Positions 1 to 8,726 of a stretch of 64,000 nucleotides of DNA are shown here, one piece after another. The notes under the pieces are model-generated. The model searched no databases, had not been told where the DNA came from, and saw nothing but the letters and a program-made list of their open reading frames with translations. The stretch covers positions 186,001 to 250,000 of the forward strand of contig CAVRTM010000014.1 in assembly GCA_963724015.1 (NCBI GenBank), given 5' to 3'. How positions within the stretch are numbered: position 1 is the stretch's first letter; every line of letters begins with the position of its first letter. A program made the position numbers and the translations under genes. The DNA comes from CAVRTM01 sp963724015 (lineage in GTDB: Bacteria; Actinomycetota; Actinomycetes; Actinomycetales; Dermatophilaceae).

Positions 1-520
1 AGCGCGCTCGCAGCATCCCCGCCGCCCGCACGACGTCCCGGTGGGCGTCCGGGTCGGCCGGCGTCGGCACCGCCAGGACCACCGGGTCACCCACTCGGGC
101 ACCGGACGCGCGCAGCCGCCAGGCCAGGACGTCGGCCACGAGCCGGTCGGGGCCGAGGGGAGCGGCGATCTGCACCGACTGTGGGCTCAGCGCGCTGGCC
201 GTGAACAGCGCGCGCTGCAGCCGGTCGGTGCCGAGCAGCCACAACGGCACGATGACGCTGGGCGCGGTGGAGGAGGCCATCACCTCAGAGAGGGACGGCC
301 CGTCGCGGTCGACGCAGGCCAGTGACACCCGCAGGCCGGGCAGGCGGCGGGCGACCGCCCGACCGAGCAGGCGCACGTGCCAGGCCTGCTCGCGCGAGCC
401 ATGACGACGAAGGGCCAGGACGAGGTGAGGTGCGTCTGACGCCGGCGCACCCCAGGACCGCTCGTCCTGCGCCTCTGCTTCTGACTGCTGCTCCCACGCC
501 GGACGGGACACCTTGATCAT
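1..520 (-). CDS. CbiX/SirB-like sirohydrochlorin chelatase family protein (3' end outside window)
   Basis: The 173 visible residues begin at an ATG (520-518) placed 5 nt after a clear AGGAGG. The protein carries an HGSRE motif about 40 residues in, then a stretch ending RLPGLRVSLACVD and PSLSEVMA, then SVIVPLWLLGTD and IAAPLGPDRL. This is the order seen in type II chelatases of the CbiX/SirB family, which insert Co or Fe into sirohydrochlorin for cobalamin or sirohaem. The usual AHGSR context reads RRHGSRE here, and the expected metal-binding histidine after the VPLxL strand is not evident in LWLLGTD, so a non-catalytic or regulatory homologue is possible. The C-terminal part lies beyond position 1. 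Confidence 0.65.
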   Translation of the reverse strand, partial: MIKVSRPAWEQQSEAEAQDERSWGAPASDAPHLVLALRRHGSREQAWHVRLLGRAVARRLPGLRVSLACVDRDGPSLSEVMASSTAPSVIVPLWLLGTDRLQRALFTASALSPQSVQIAAPLGPDRLVADVLAWRLRASGARVGDPVVLAVPTPADPDAHRDVVRAAGMLRAR

Positions 521-761
521 CGCGACCTCCTGCTGCCGAAGAATGTGGTGCCACGCTAGGAAGGTCGTGTTTCGGGCAGGTGACGTCCGGAGCCCACCTC
601 CGGTTAACCGCAGGCCGTCCGGTCACGAGCCCGGAACACGGGAAGAACCCGCGTCCGGAGCCCTGACCGGCGCTCGGACCGGTTCGACCGGGTCGACATA
701 CTGGACCTGACCGAGTGCTGAGCGGGCCGACCGGCAGAGCCGGCGGAACGAGGAGGTGGCC
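521..761. other. Divergent intergenic region with inverted repeat
   Basis: These 241 bases separate the divergently oriented chelatase-like gene and the 146-residue protein. A perfect 6+6 bp inverted repeat (TCGACC-G-GGTCGA) lies at 684-696, directly before a CATACT hexamer (697-702) that could be a weak -10 for the rightward gene. On the minus strand a TAGCGT hexamer (558-553) could serve the leftward gene. No good -35 boxes are visible, so promoter assignment is tentative. Confidence 0.3.
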
Positions 762-1202
762 ATGACGTGGGACGTGTACGTCTCGGGCGATGACCGGTCC
801 TGGGAGACCGGTGACGGCGTGGCTCACGGCGACGGCTCCCTGGGCTCGGAGGCCGACGTCCGCCGGCGGGTGGACGAGGTGTGGCCCGGCGCGACGTGGG
901 ACGACCGCACCGCGTGGGTGGAGCGTGAGGACGTGGTCGCCGAGGTCGTGCTCGGTGCCGGCGACCCCATGGGCTCGTTGACGGTGCAGGTGCGCGGTGG
1001 CAGCGACCCCGTGCAGGCGGTGATCGACCTGTGCCGGCGCAACGGCTGGACCCCGCTGGACTTCTCGACCGGACGGGTGCTGACGGTGCAGGAGAACGGC
1101 TACGGGTGGTGGCTCGCGCTGCAGGAAGGTGCCGGGCAGCCGCCGGAGCCGGAAAAGCCGGCACCGGCGCCGGGGCGCCGACGTTGGGGCTGGCGCCGCT
1201 GA
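762..1202 (+). CDS. Hypothetical acidic protein, 146 aa
   Basis: I do not recognise this family. The ATG at 762 is chosen over the in-frame GTG at 756 because AGGAGG (751-756) sits at ideal distance from it and overlaps the GTG. The first 120 residues are acidic and rich in Trp (MTWDVYVSGDD, WPGATWDDRTAW), with an alternating pattern suggesting a small alpha/beta or beta-sandwich fold. The last 25 residues are a Pro-rich linker ending in a basic GRRRWGWRR tail. There is no signal peptide or membrane segment. It is transcribed towards the DUF1023 hydrolase gene, whose end lies 18 bp away, and has no operon partner in the window. Confidence 0.7.
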   Translation: MTWDVYVSGDDRSWETGDGVAHGDGSLGSEADVRRRVDEVWPGATWDDRTAWVEREDVVAEVVLGAGDPMGSLTVQVRGGSDPVQAVIDLCRRNGWTPLDFSTGRVLTVQENGYGWWLALQEGAGQPPEPEKPAPAPGRRRWGWRR

Positions 1203-1220
1203 CGGGCCGGGCCGCCGTTG

Positions 1221-3044
1221 TCACCGGGCCGCCGGTTGTCGCGTCACGGCCCACAGCCCGGTGACCGGACCGGGCTCCAGGCGCAGCAGGTGCGGCGTCG
1301 GCCGACGGTCGCGGTCGCCGGCCGGGCCTGCGACCCGGTGCGGCCGCCTGGCCACGGTGGCTGCCGGCCGGCCGGCCACGACGGCGGCGATGTTCCACGC
1401 GGCGGTGGACCCCACGGCGAGGTAGCTGCTGTGGCCGGTGGACTCGCGGCCCAGGACGCCGCCGGGCAGCGGCACGGCGTCCGAGGAGAGCCGCACCATC
1501 CCGGCCAGCGAGCTGGGGTCGGCGCCGAACGCACCGAGGTCGGCCACCGGGTCGCCGCGGGCCTCGAGCAGCCAGGCGCCGCCGGGTGGCAGCCGCAGGT
1601 CCGCCACGTCAGAGGTGCCGAGGCCCGGCGAGCCGAACACCACGGCGTCGTCGACGCCGGTGCCCCGTTGCAGGGCGTAGCCGACCGCCGTCGACCCGTA
1701 GGAGTGCCCGAGCAGGGTCAGGTGCGGCTCCCGCTCGCGCGCGGCGTCGATGCCGGTGACGAACGACGCCAGGGCCGTGCCCGCGCGCCTGGCGTCCAGC
1801 GGCAGCAGCACGGAGTGGTCCGGCTCCAACAGCTCGTCCCACTGCGGGGCCTCGTAGTCCAGCCAGGTCACCGCCGCGACCTCGGCGTCGGGCCCGGCCG
1901 CGATCGCACCGGCGGTGGCGACGAGCGCGGCCATCTGGGCGTCGTACGCGACGAACGTGGCCGGGTCCTGCACCTGGCTGGTCAGGCCGGGCACGAACAC
2001 GGCGACGTGCCCGGCGGTGGCCACGTCGCCGACCGCGACCGCGGCGGTCACCCGCCGGCCGCCGGCGCCGAAGGCGAGCAGCCGACGTCGCGGGCCGGCC
2101 TGCGCGAGCATCGTGACCAGTGCGGCGATCGCCGCCAGGGCCGTGGTCGCCGCGGCCAGCTCGTCCCGGGCGGTGCGGATCCGCAGCGCCCGGGCGACGA
2201 CCTCCGCGTCGCCGCGGCCGGGCGGGGCGGACGCCGCCCGGTCCACCGCCGCTCGCAGCCCCGGCAGGAGCCGCAGCAGGCGCTGCCGCTGCTGCGCCAT
2301 CACGGTGCGGTTCGCCTCGTCGCGCACGGCGGAGGGCAGCCCGTCCAGCCGGCCGAGCACCGCCGGCATGGTGCGTGCGGCCTCCTCCCGCTCGGCCGGG
2401 GCAAGGGCACGCCACCAGGTCGCGGCGTCGTACGGCCCCCCGGTCGGTGGCGAGGGGAGACCGATGCCCGGCAGGGCCGTGCCGGCGCGCCACGCCTGGT
2501 CGAGGGTGGCCGTGTCGCGGCTGCCGATGCCGTCGCGGGCCGCCGCGAGCAGCACGGACGCCAACGCGTCGTCGATGTCCACGGCGGCCCGCAGCACCTC
2601 GTGGACGGATGCCCGGGCGGCCTCCCTGGCGCGCTCGCGGTCGCGCTCCATCGCCGCCGCCCGATCGGCGTCGGCCGGCGTGGGCAGGCAGCCGGTGTCG
2701 CGCACCACGCCGTCGTCGTCCACCCGCAGCCGGTGCCCCGCGGCCAGGCGTTGGACCTGGTCCAGCGCGCCCTGCACCCCGCGCACCCGGGCGGCGGCCT
2801 CATCGACGGCACGCTGGACGGCCGCCACTGCGGTGACCATCGCCCGCTCGGCCGCCGCCAGGGACTCCTCCCGCAGGTAGGCCGCGCTCGCGGCCGGTCC
2901 CTGCCACACCGTCGGGCCGGCCCCGGCCGGGAGATCCGCGCCGAGGGACACGAGAGCGGAGCGGCTGTGCTGCAGGGAGGTGGCGACGTCCTGCATCCGG
3001 GCCGGGTCCCACTCGCGCACCTGCCCGACCGACAACCGTCCCAT
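1221..3044 (-). CDS. WXG100-like / DUF1023 alpha-beta hydrolase
   Basis: A 607-residue protein. The N-terminal ~100 residues resemble a WXG100 helical hairpin, with the W-x-G turn at W47-G49 (PTVWQGPAAS). A long Ala/Arg-rich helical middle follows, then an alpha/beta-hydrolase domain of the DUF1023 type from about residue 350. The nucleophile elbow is GHSYG, with Ser448 as predicted nucleophile, preceded by a VFVPGL oxyanion-side strand. The start (ATG, 3044) overlaps the stop of the upstream WXG-type gene as TGATG, so the two are translationally coupled. Proteins of this architecture in Actinobacteria are linked to type VII (ESX)-type export, but no EccC or other secretion component is present here. 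Substrate unknown. Confidence 0.8.
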   Translation of the reverse strand: MGRLSVGQVREWDPARMQDVATSLQHSRSALVSLGADLPAGAGPTVWQGPAASAAYLREESLAAAERAMVTAVAAVQRAVDEAAARVRGVQGALDQVQRLAAGHRLRVDDDGVVRDTGCLPTPADADRAAAMERDRERAREAARASVHEVLRAAVDIDDALASVLLAAARDGIGSRDTATLDQAWRAGTALPGIGLPSPPTGGPYDAATWWRALAPAEREEAARTMPAVLGRLDGLPSAVRDEANRTVMAQQRQRLLRLLPGLRAAVDRAASAPPGRGDAEVVARALRIRTARDELAAATTALAAIAALVTMLAQAGPRRRLLAFGAGGRRVTAAVAVGDVATAGHVAVFVPGLTSQVQDPATFVAYDAQMAALVATAGAIAAGPDAEVAAVTWLDYEAPQWDELLEPDHSVLLPLDARRAGTALASFVTGIDAAREREPHLTLLGHSYGSTAVGYALQRGTGVDDAVVFGSPGLGTSDVADLRLPPGGAWLLEARGDPVADLGAFGADPSSLAGMVRLSSDAVPLPGGVLGRESTGHSSYLAVGSTAAWNIAAVVAGRPAATVARRPHRVAGPAGDRDRRPTPHLLRLEPGPVTGLWAVTRQPAAR

Positions 3045-3349
3045 CAGGCTCCCCGCTTGAGCGGGTTGGTCCAGCTGCGGGGGTGGTTCAGCACCTCGAC
3101 CAGGTCGTAGTCGCCGGCCGCCCGGCGCAGGAACCGGGCGTGGTCGGTCGCGCCGCGGGTCCAGGTGCACAGCATGTCGTCCCACTCCCGCGCCAGCTGC
3201 TCAGCGGCGTCGGCGCTGCGCGAGCCGGGCATCGCCAGCCGCAGCCGGAAGACCGCCTCGCCGACCTGCAGGCGCGCCACCCCGGCGGACGCCTGCGACA
3301 GGTGCTCGGACCGCTCCCGCAACCCGTCCGGACCCACTTCGAAACGCAC
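3044..3349 (-). CDS. Small WXG100-type helical protein, 101 aa
   Basis: The open frame extends upstream, but a GTG at 3349 preceded by GCAGGAGG 8 nt away is the best start and removes overlap with the divergent alkA gene. The product is 101 residues and mostly helical: an amphipathic helix, a loop around AMPGSRSADAAEQLAREW, and a second helix, which is the size and shape of ESX/WXG100 proteins. The canonical WxG tripeptide is not present at the turn. It overlaps and precedes the hydrolase that carries its own WXG domain, suggesting the two form a heterodimeric pair. Function inferred from shape and context only. Confidence 0.65.
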   Translation of the reverse strand: MRFEVGPDGLRERSEHLSQASAGVARLQVGEAVFRLRLAMPGSRSADAAEQLAREWDDMLCTWTRGATDHARFLRRAAGDYDLVEVLNHPRSWTNPLKRGA

Positions 3350-3521
3350 GTCCGCCACCTCCTGCAAGGACGCTAACGGCGCCGCGCGAGATGCCGCCCC
3401 GCCCATCCACAGGACGTCGGAGGCATTCACCGAGCTGGCATCGTCGGTCCCCGCCTGCCTCCGTGAGGCGAGGTCCGATACCCGCCAGACCAGGTCGGTG
3501 GCATGCGGCACGATGGCAGGC

Positions 3522-5033
3522 ATGCAGGTCTCCCGGGTCGCCGACACCGAACGCTGTTACCGCGCGGTGCAGAGCCGCGACCGTCGCTTCGACGGCGTCT
3601 TCTACACCGCGGTGCGCACCACCGGGATCTACTGCCGGCCGTCCTGCCCCGCCCGGACCCCGCACCGCACCTCCGTGGACTTCTTCGTCAGCGCGGCCGC
3701 GGCGCAGATCGCCGGTTACCGCGCCTGCCGTCGTTGCCGGCCCGACGCCACGCCGGGCTCACCGGACTGGGACGTCCGGGCCGACACCGCGGGCCGCGCC
3801 ATGCGCCTGATCAACGACGGCGTGGTCGAGCGCGAGGGCGTCCAGGGCCTCGCCCGGCGGATCGGCTACACGCCCCGGCACCTGGGCCGGCTGCTGAGCG
3901 AGGAGGTGGGTGCCGGGCCGCTCGCCCTCGCCCGCGCGCGTCGTGCCCAGACCGCCCGGACCCTGGTGGAGACCACCGCGCTGCCGATGGCCGACGTCGC
4001 GTTCGCCGCCGGCTTCTCCAGCGTGCGGCAGTTCAACGCGACCATGGCCGAGGTCTACGCCTGTACGCCGACGGCGCTACGCGCCCGTGAGCGGCCCGGC
4101 GGCGTCGCGTCGCCGGGGCACCTGCGGATCCGGCTGGCGGTCCGCCCGCCGTTCGACGGACCGGAGCTGCTGCGGTTCCTCGCGGTCCGGGCCGTGCCGG
4201 GCATCGAGGTGGTCACCGACGGCACGTACTCGCGCACCCTGGCGCTGCCGCACGGCCCGGCCGTCGTGCACCTCACCCCGGCAGACGACGCGGTCGAGTG
4301 CGACCTCGAGGCGGCCGACCTGAGGGACGTCGGCGCTGCCGTCGAGCGCTGCCGCCGGCTGCTGGACCTGGACGCCGACCCGGCGGCCGTCGGCGACCTG
4401 CTCGAGGCCGACCCCGTGCTGGGGCCGACGGCACGGGAGCGACCGGGGCTGCGCGTCCCCGGCCACGTCGACGGCCTCGAGGTCGCGGTGAGGGCCGTGG
4501 TGGGACAACAGATCTCGGTGGCCGGCGCCCGCACGGTGCTGGCGCGGGTCGTCGCGACGTACGGCACGGCGCTGGAGCTGGGCGCAGCCGCACGGCCTGA
4601 CGGGCTCGGCTCCACGTTCCCCGAGGCGGCGACGCTGGCAGGGCTCGACCCGGACACCCTGCCGATGCCCCGCAGCCGCGGCCGTGCGCTCGTCGCCCTG
4701 TGTGCGGCCATCGCCGCCGGCGACATCCCGCTCGACCGCAGCCTGCCGCGCAGCGAGGTACGGCGCCGCCTGCTCGAGGTGCCCGGTGTCGGACCGTGGA
4801 CGGCGGACTACATCCGCCTGCGGGCTCTCGGCGACCCCGACGTCTTCCTGCCGACCGACGTCGGCGTCCGCCACGGGCTGTCCCACATCGGCGCGAACGC
4901 CGCTGCGGCAGAGTCCCTCTCACGAGCATGGCGGCCCTGGCGCTCCTACGCGTTGATGCACGTGTGGGCCGTCGCGGCCTCCGGGCGGGCGACACGGACC
5001 ACCACACGGACAACACCCCGGAGGAGCGCATGA
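3522..5033 (+). CDS. alkA: Ada-type regulator / AlkA DNA-3-methyladenine glycosylase fusion
   Basis: A 503-residue fusion. Residues 1-80 are the Ada zinc domain with four cysteines at 38, 42, 69 and 72, the same positions as the Cys4 zinc/methyl-phosphotriester site of E. coli Ada. An AraC-type helix-turn-helix follows (about 90-185), then an AlkA_N domain and an HhH-GPD glycosylase domain with hairpin VPGVGPWTADY (about 418-430) and the catalytic Asp in FLPTDVGVRHG. It would sense alkylated DNA and excise 3-methyladenine-type lesions. The stop overlaps the ogt start as ATGA (5030-5033), so the repair pair is co-translated. An ATG at 3513 is an alternative start. The C-terminal tail (GRATRTTTRTTPRRSA) is unusual for the family. 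Confidence 0.9.
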   Translation: MQVSRVADTERCYRAVQSRDRRFDGVFYTAVRTTGIYCRPSCPARTPHRTSVDFFVSAAAAQIAGYRACRRCRPDATPGSPDWDVRADTAGRAMRLINDGVVEREGVQGLARRIGYTPRHLGRLLSEEVGAGPLALARARRAQTARTLVETTALPMADVAFAAGFSSVRQFNATMAEVYACTPTALRARERPGGVASPGHLRIRLAVRPPFDGPELLRFLAVRAVPGIEVVTDGTYSRTLALPHGPAVVHLTPADDAVECDLEAADLRDVGAAVERCRRLLDLDADPAAVGDLLEADPVLGPTARERPGLRVPGHVDGLEVAVRAVVGQQISVAGARTVLARVVATYGTALELGAAARPDGLGSTFPEAATLAGLDPDTLPMPRSRGRALVALCAAIAAGDIPLDRSLPRSEVRRRLLEVPGVGPWTADYIRLRALGDPDVFLPTDVGVRHGLSHIGANAAAAESLSRAWRPWRSYALMHVWAVAASGRATRTTTRTTPRRSA

Positions 5034-5506
5034 GCGCCTGGACCATCGTTCCCACACTGGTGGACGACCTGCTCGTCCAGACCGACGGGTCGGCCGTCAC
5101 CGGCATCGAGTTCGCCCCGCACCGGCCGGCCATGGGGGTGCGGGACGACAGTCACCCCGTGCTGGTCGCCGCCCGGGCCCAGCTCGATGAGTACTTCGCC
5201 CGTGACCGCCACGACTTCGACCTGCCGCTCCGCCCGGCCGGCACGCCGTTCCAGCAGCGGGTGTGGGAGGCGCTGCGGACGATTCCCTACGGCCGCACCG
5301 TGACCTACGGCGAGGTCGCCCGGCGGATCGGCATGGACCCCAGGACCACCTCGCGCGCCGTGGGGACCGCCAACGGCAGCAACCCGATTCCCGTCGTCAT
5401 CCCGTGCCACCGCGTGATCGGCGCCAACGGCACGCTCACCGGTTTCGGCGGCGGCCTGGCCCGCAAGCAGGTCCTGCTGACGCTCGAGCAGGACACGCTG
5501 TTCTGA
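5030..5506 (+). CDS. ogt: Methylated-DNA-protein cysteine methyltransferase
   Basis: A 158-residue protein of normal length for Ogt/MGMT. It contains the acceptor-site motif IPCHRVIG with the methyl-accepting Cys at 126, the DNA-binding wing region (YGRTVTYGEVARRIG) and the downstream GFGGGLARKQ segment. It removes O6-alkyl groups from guanine in a suicide reaction. The ATG overlaps the end of the Ada-AlkA gene by four bases and has GAGGAG just upstream, so both repair activities for alkylated bases are expected to be induced together. The reading frame is intact. Confidence 0.95.
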   Translation: MSAWTIVPTLVDDLLVQTDGSAVTGIEFAPHRPAMGVRDDSHPVLVAARAQLDEYFARDRHDFDLPLRPAGTPFQQRVWEALRTIPYGRTVTYGEVARRIGMDPRTTSRAVGTANGSNPIPVVIPCHRVIGANGTLTGFGGGLARKQVLLTLEQDTLF

Positions 5507-5524
5507 GCGCCCCGGGCGATGCGG

Positions 5525-5933
5525 TCAGCTGCGGGCCCAGGCCAGCTCGACCAGGCGCGTCGCCTCGCTGACGCCCAGCCCGAGCGTGCGCACCGACGCG
5601 ACGTACGCCTCCGCGGCGGCCCGCGCGCGGTCCGCGGCGCCCGGGCCGGCCGCGCTGCCGGCATCCGGGACCGCGTTGCCGGCGTCGAGGACCGCACTGC
5701 GGACGAACGTGCCCTTGCGGCCGTACGTCGCGAGGACGCCGTCGGCCTCCAGCTCGCGGTAGGCCCGGGCCACCGTGTTCGCCGCGAGCCCGAGGTCCGC
5801 CGCAAGCTGCCGGACCGTCGGCAGCCTGGTGCCGGGGGCGAGGTCGCCCTGGGCCACCAGGGCCGCCAGCTGCGTGCGGACCTGCTCGAACGGCGCGGTG
5901 GGGGAGGCCGGGTCGATCGATCAGGGGCAGCAT
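5525..5933 (-). CDS. GntR-family (YtrA-like) transcriptional regulator, frame-disrupted at N-terminus
   Basis: A short GntR protein (about 130 residues). The winged helix is plain: APGTRLPTVRQLAADLGL, then NTVARAYRELEADGVL and the wing YGRKGTFV; a short helical C-terminus follows, as in the YtrA subgroup. The first ~20 residues (MLPLID, then PASPTAPFEQVRTQLAALV) are in two frames. They join if a four-base GATC duplication (CTGATCGATCGACC, about 5911-5924) is reduced to one copy. Without repair, the longest frame starts at GTG 5857 and lacks the N-terminal helix. It converges on ogt, 18 bp away. Target unknown; YtrA-type regulators often control adjacent ABC transporters, none of which is present here. 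Confidence 0.75.
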
Positions 5934-6027
5934 GCGCCGACTGTAGCGACCGCCGCACGTGGCCCTGGCTTCTCACATCCCGAGACGGCGTTTTCGGTGC
6001 GCGGGACGGCGTCCTATCGTGCCCATA

Positions 6028-6140
6028 GGTCACGAGTGCCAGCAGAAAGCCCCGGCTTGCTGGCCGGCAACCCTCCGCCGCGGTGGGGTGCCCCGGGTGA
6101 GGACCTGGTGTCGCGCCTCCCGGCGCGGCGCAAGCGCGGG
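6028..6140 (+). promoter_or_regulatory. SAM-IV-type riboswitch upstream of metY
   Basis: The leader contains the SAM-binding core GCCCCGGCTTGCTGG, CGGCAACCCTCC, CGCGGTGGGGTGCCCCGGG, opened by GGTCACGAGTGCCAG and closed by GTGAGGACC. A 3' hairpin (CGCGCC-TCCC-GGCGCG) and the strand GCAAGCGCGGG follow. The order and conserved bases match the actinobacterial SAM-IV class and are shared almost base for base with the leader of metX at 30164. It is expected to shut metY expression off when S-adenosylmethionine is plentiful. A TATCGT hexamer at 6014-6019 may be part of the promoter. Confidence 0.85.
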
Positions 6141-6177
6141 CGCCCACGTCCTGGCCCCGCACCTGGGCACAGGTGCG
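6138..6177 (+). promoter_or_regulatory. Putative expression platform of the metY riboswitch
   Basis: Directly after the aptamer a GGGCGCCC palindrome (6138-6145) re-uses the terminal GGG of the riboswitch. A perfect 8-bp hairpin with a four-base loop (CGCACCTG-GGCA-CAGGTGCG, 6158-6177) follows. These are candidates for the switching helix or an intrinsic terminator before the metY ribosome site. The mechanism is inferred. Confidence 0.4.
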
Positions 6178-6238
6178 CCGCGGGCATCCGTCGCGACGTA
6201 CGACGACACGCACAGGCACCGAAAGGCGACGGATCCCC

Positions 6239-7564
<1,326 letters not shown>

Positions 7565-7596
7565 TCCGCACTGGCGTGCGCGAGCTGACGGCTGAC

Positions 7597-7638
7597 GGCT
7601 GACGGCTGACAGGAGTCGACGTCTGTCAGTCGTCAGCC
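7597..7638 (+). terminator. Hairpin terminator after metY, built from a 7-bp tandem repeat
   Basis: A 15-bp stem with one mismatch (GGCTGACGGCTGACA at 7597-7611 against TGTCAGTCGTCAGCC at 7624-7638) encloses a 12-base loop. Its left arm belongs to a tandem run of CTGACGG units beginning near 7585. There is no T-tract, as is common for terminators in such GC-rich genomes. Confidence 0.6.
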
Positions 7639-7674
7639 GCATGCTGGAGCCCCCCAACCAGAAGGTCCAGCACC

Positions 7675-8685
7675 ATGCACACGCGTACCCTCGGCAGCAC
7701 CGGCCCCACCGTCTCCGCCCTCGGCCTCGGCTGCATGGGCATGTCCGACCTCTACGGTCCGGCCGACGACGCCGAGAGCGTCGCCACCATCCGTGCCGCG
7801 CTCGACGCCGGCGTCACCCTGCTCGACACGGGTGACTTCTACGGCGCCGGCCACAACGAGCTGCTCATCCGGGAGGCGCTCGCCGGCCGCGATCGCGAGC
7901 AGGTGGCGGTCAGCGTGAAGTTCGGTGCCCTGCGCGGCCCCGACGGCGGCTGGCTCGGTGTGGACGGTCGTCCGGCCGCGGTGAAGAACGCGCTGGCCTA
8001 CACCCTGCGCCGGCTCGGCACCGACCACGTCGACGTCTACCGCCTCGCCCGGCTCGACCCGACTGTGCCGATCGAGGAGACCGTCGGCGCGATCGCCGAG
8101 ATGGTCCAGGCCGGCTACGTGCGCCACATCGGCCTGTCCGAGGTCGGCGCTGACGCGATCCGCCGCGCGCACGGTGTCCACCCGGTGGTCGACCTGCAGA
8201 TCGAGTACTCCCTGGTGTCCCGCGGGATCGAGGAGGAGATCCTCCCGGTCACCCGCGAGCTGGGCATCGGCATCACGGCGTACGGCGTGCTCTCCCGCGG
8301 CCTGCTCAGCGGCCACTGGGCGCCGGACCGCGAGACGGCGGCCACCGACTTCCGGACCTACAGCCCCCGCTTCCAGGGCGAGAACCTCCAGCAGAACCTG
8401 CGGCTCGTGGAGGCCTTGCGGGGTGTGGCGGCGCACCGGGGCGCGACCGTGGCCCAGGCGGCCATCGCCTGGGTGCTCTCCCGCGGGACGGACATCGTCC
8501 CGCTGGTCGGGGCCCGCCGACGGGACCGCCTCGGCGAGGCGCTGGGCGCGCTGGACCTCGCCCTGTCCGAGCAGGACCTGGCGGCGATCGAGCAGGCGGT
8601 GCCGGCCTCCGCCGTGGCCGGCACCCGGTACGCCGCCGACCAGATGGCCCTGCTGGACAGCGAGCGGCCATCTGCGGGGAGGTGA
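7675..8685 (+). CDS. Aldo/keto reductase
   Basis: A 336-residue NADPH-dependent aldo/keto reductase with the N-terminal strand pattern (TLGSTGPTVSALGLGCMGMS), the catalytic Asp-Tyr region (LDTGDFYGAGHNE) and the Lys of SVKFGALRG. The strand that normally carries the catalytic His (YxxHR) reads VYRLARLDP, so the His is replaced by Ala; I believe a sub-clade of actinobacterial homologues shares this. It is intact and starts at ATG 7675 behind AGAAGG. It sits between the metY terminator and hrpA without an obvious operon partner. Substrate cannot be inferred. Confidence 0.9.
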   Translation: MHTRTLGSTGPTVSALGLGCMGMSDLYGPADDAESVATIRAALDAGVTLLDTGDFYGAGHNELLIREALAGRDREQVAVSVKFGALRGPDGGWLGVDGRPAAVKNALAYTLRRLGTDHVDVYRLARLDPTVPIEETVGAIAEMVQAGYVRHIGLSEVGADAIRRAHGVHPVVDLQIEYSLVSRGIEEEILPVTRELGIGITAYGVLSRGLLSGHWAPDRETAATDFRTYSPRFQGENLQQNLRLVEALRGVAAHRGATVAQAAIAWVLSRGTDIVPLVGARRRDRLGEALGALDLALSEQDLAAIEQAVPASAVAGTRYAADQMALLDSERPSAGR

Positions 8686-8726
8686 CGGCGCGAGCGGCGC
8701 CGCATGCCGCGGCCTATCCTTGAGGC

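Noticed and set aside
1218..3110. A 630-residue rightward open frame opposite the DUF1023 hydrolase
   Set aside because: Gly/Arg/Gln-rich shadow without motifs; the leftward frame has the WxG and GHSYG motifs.
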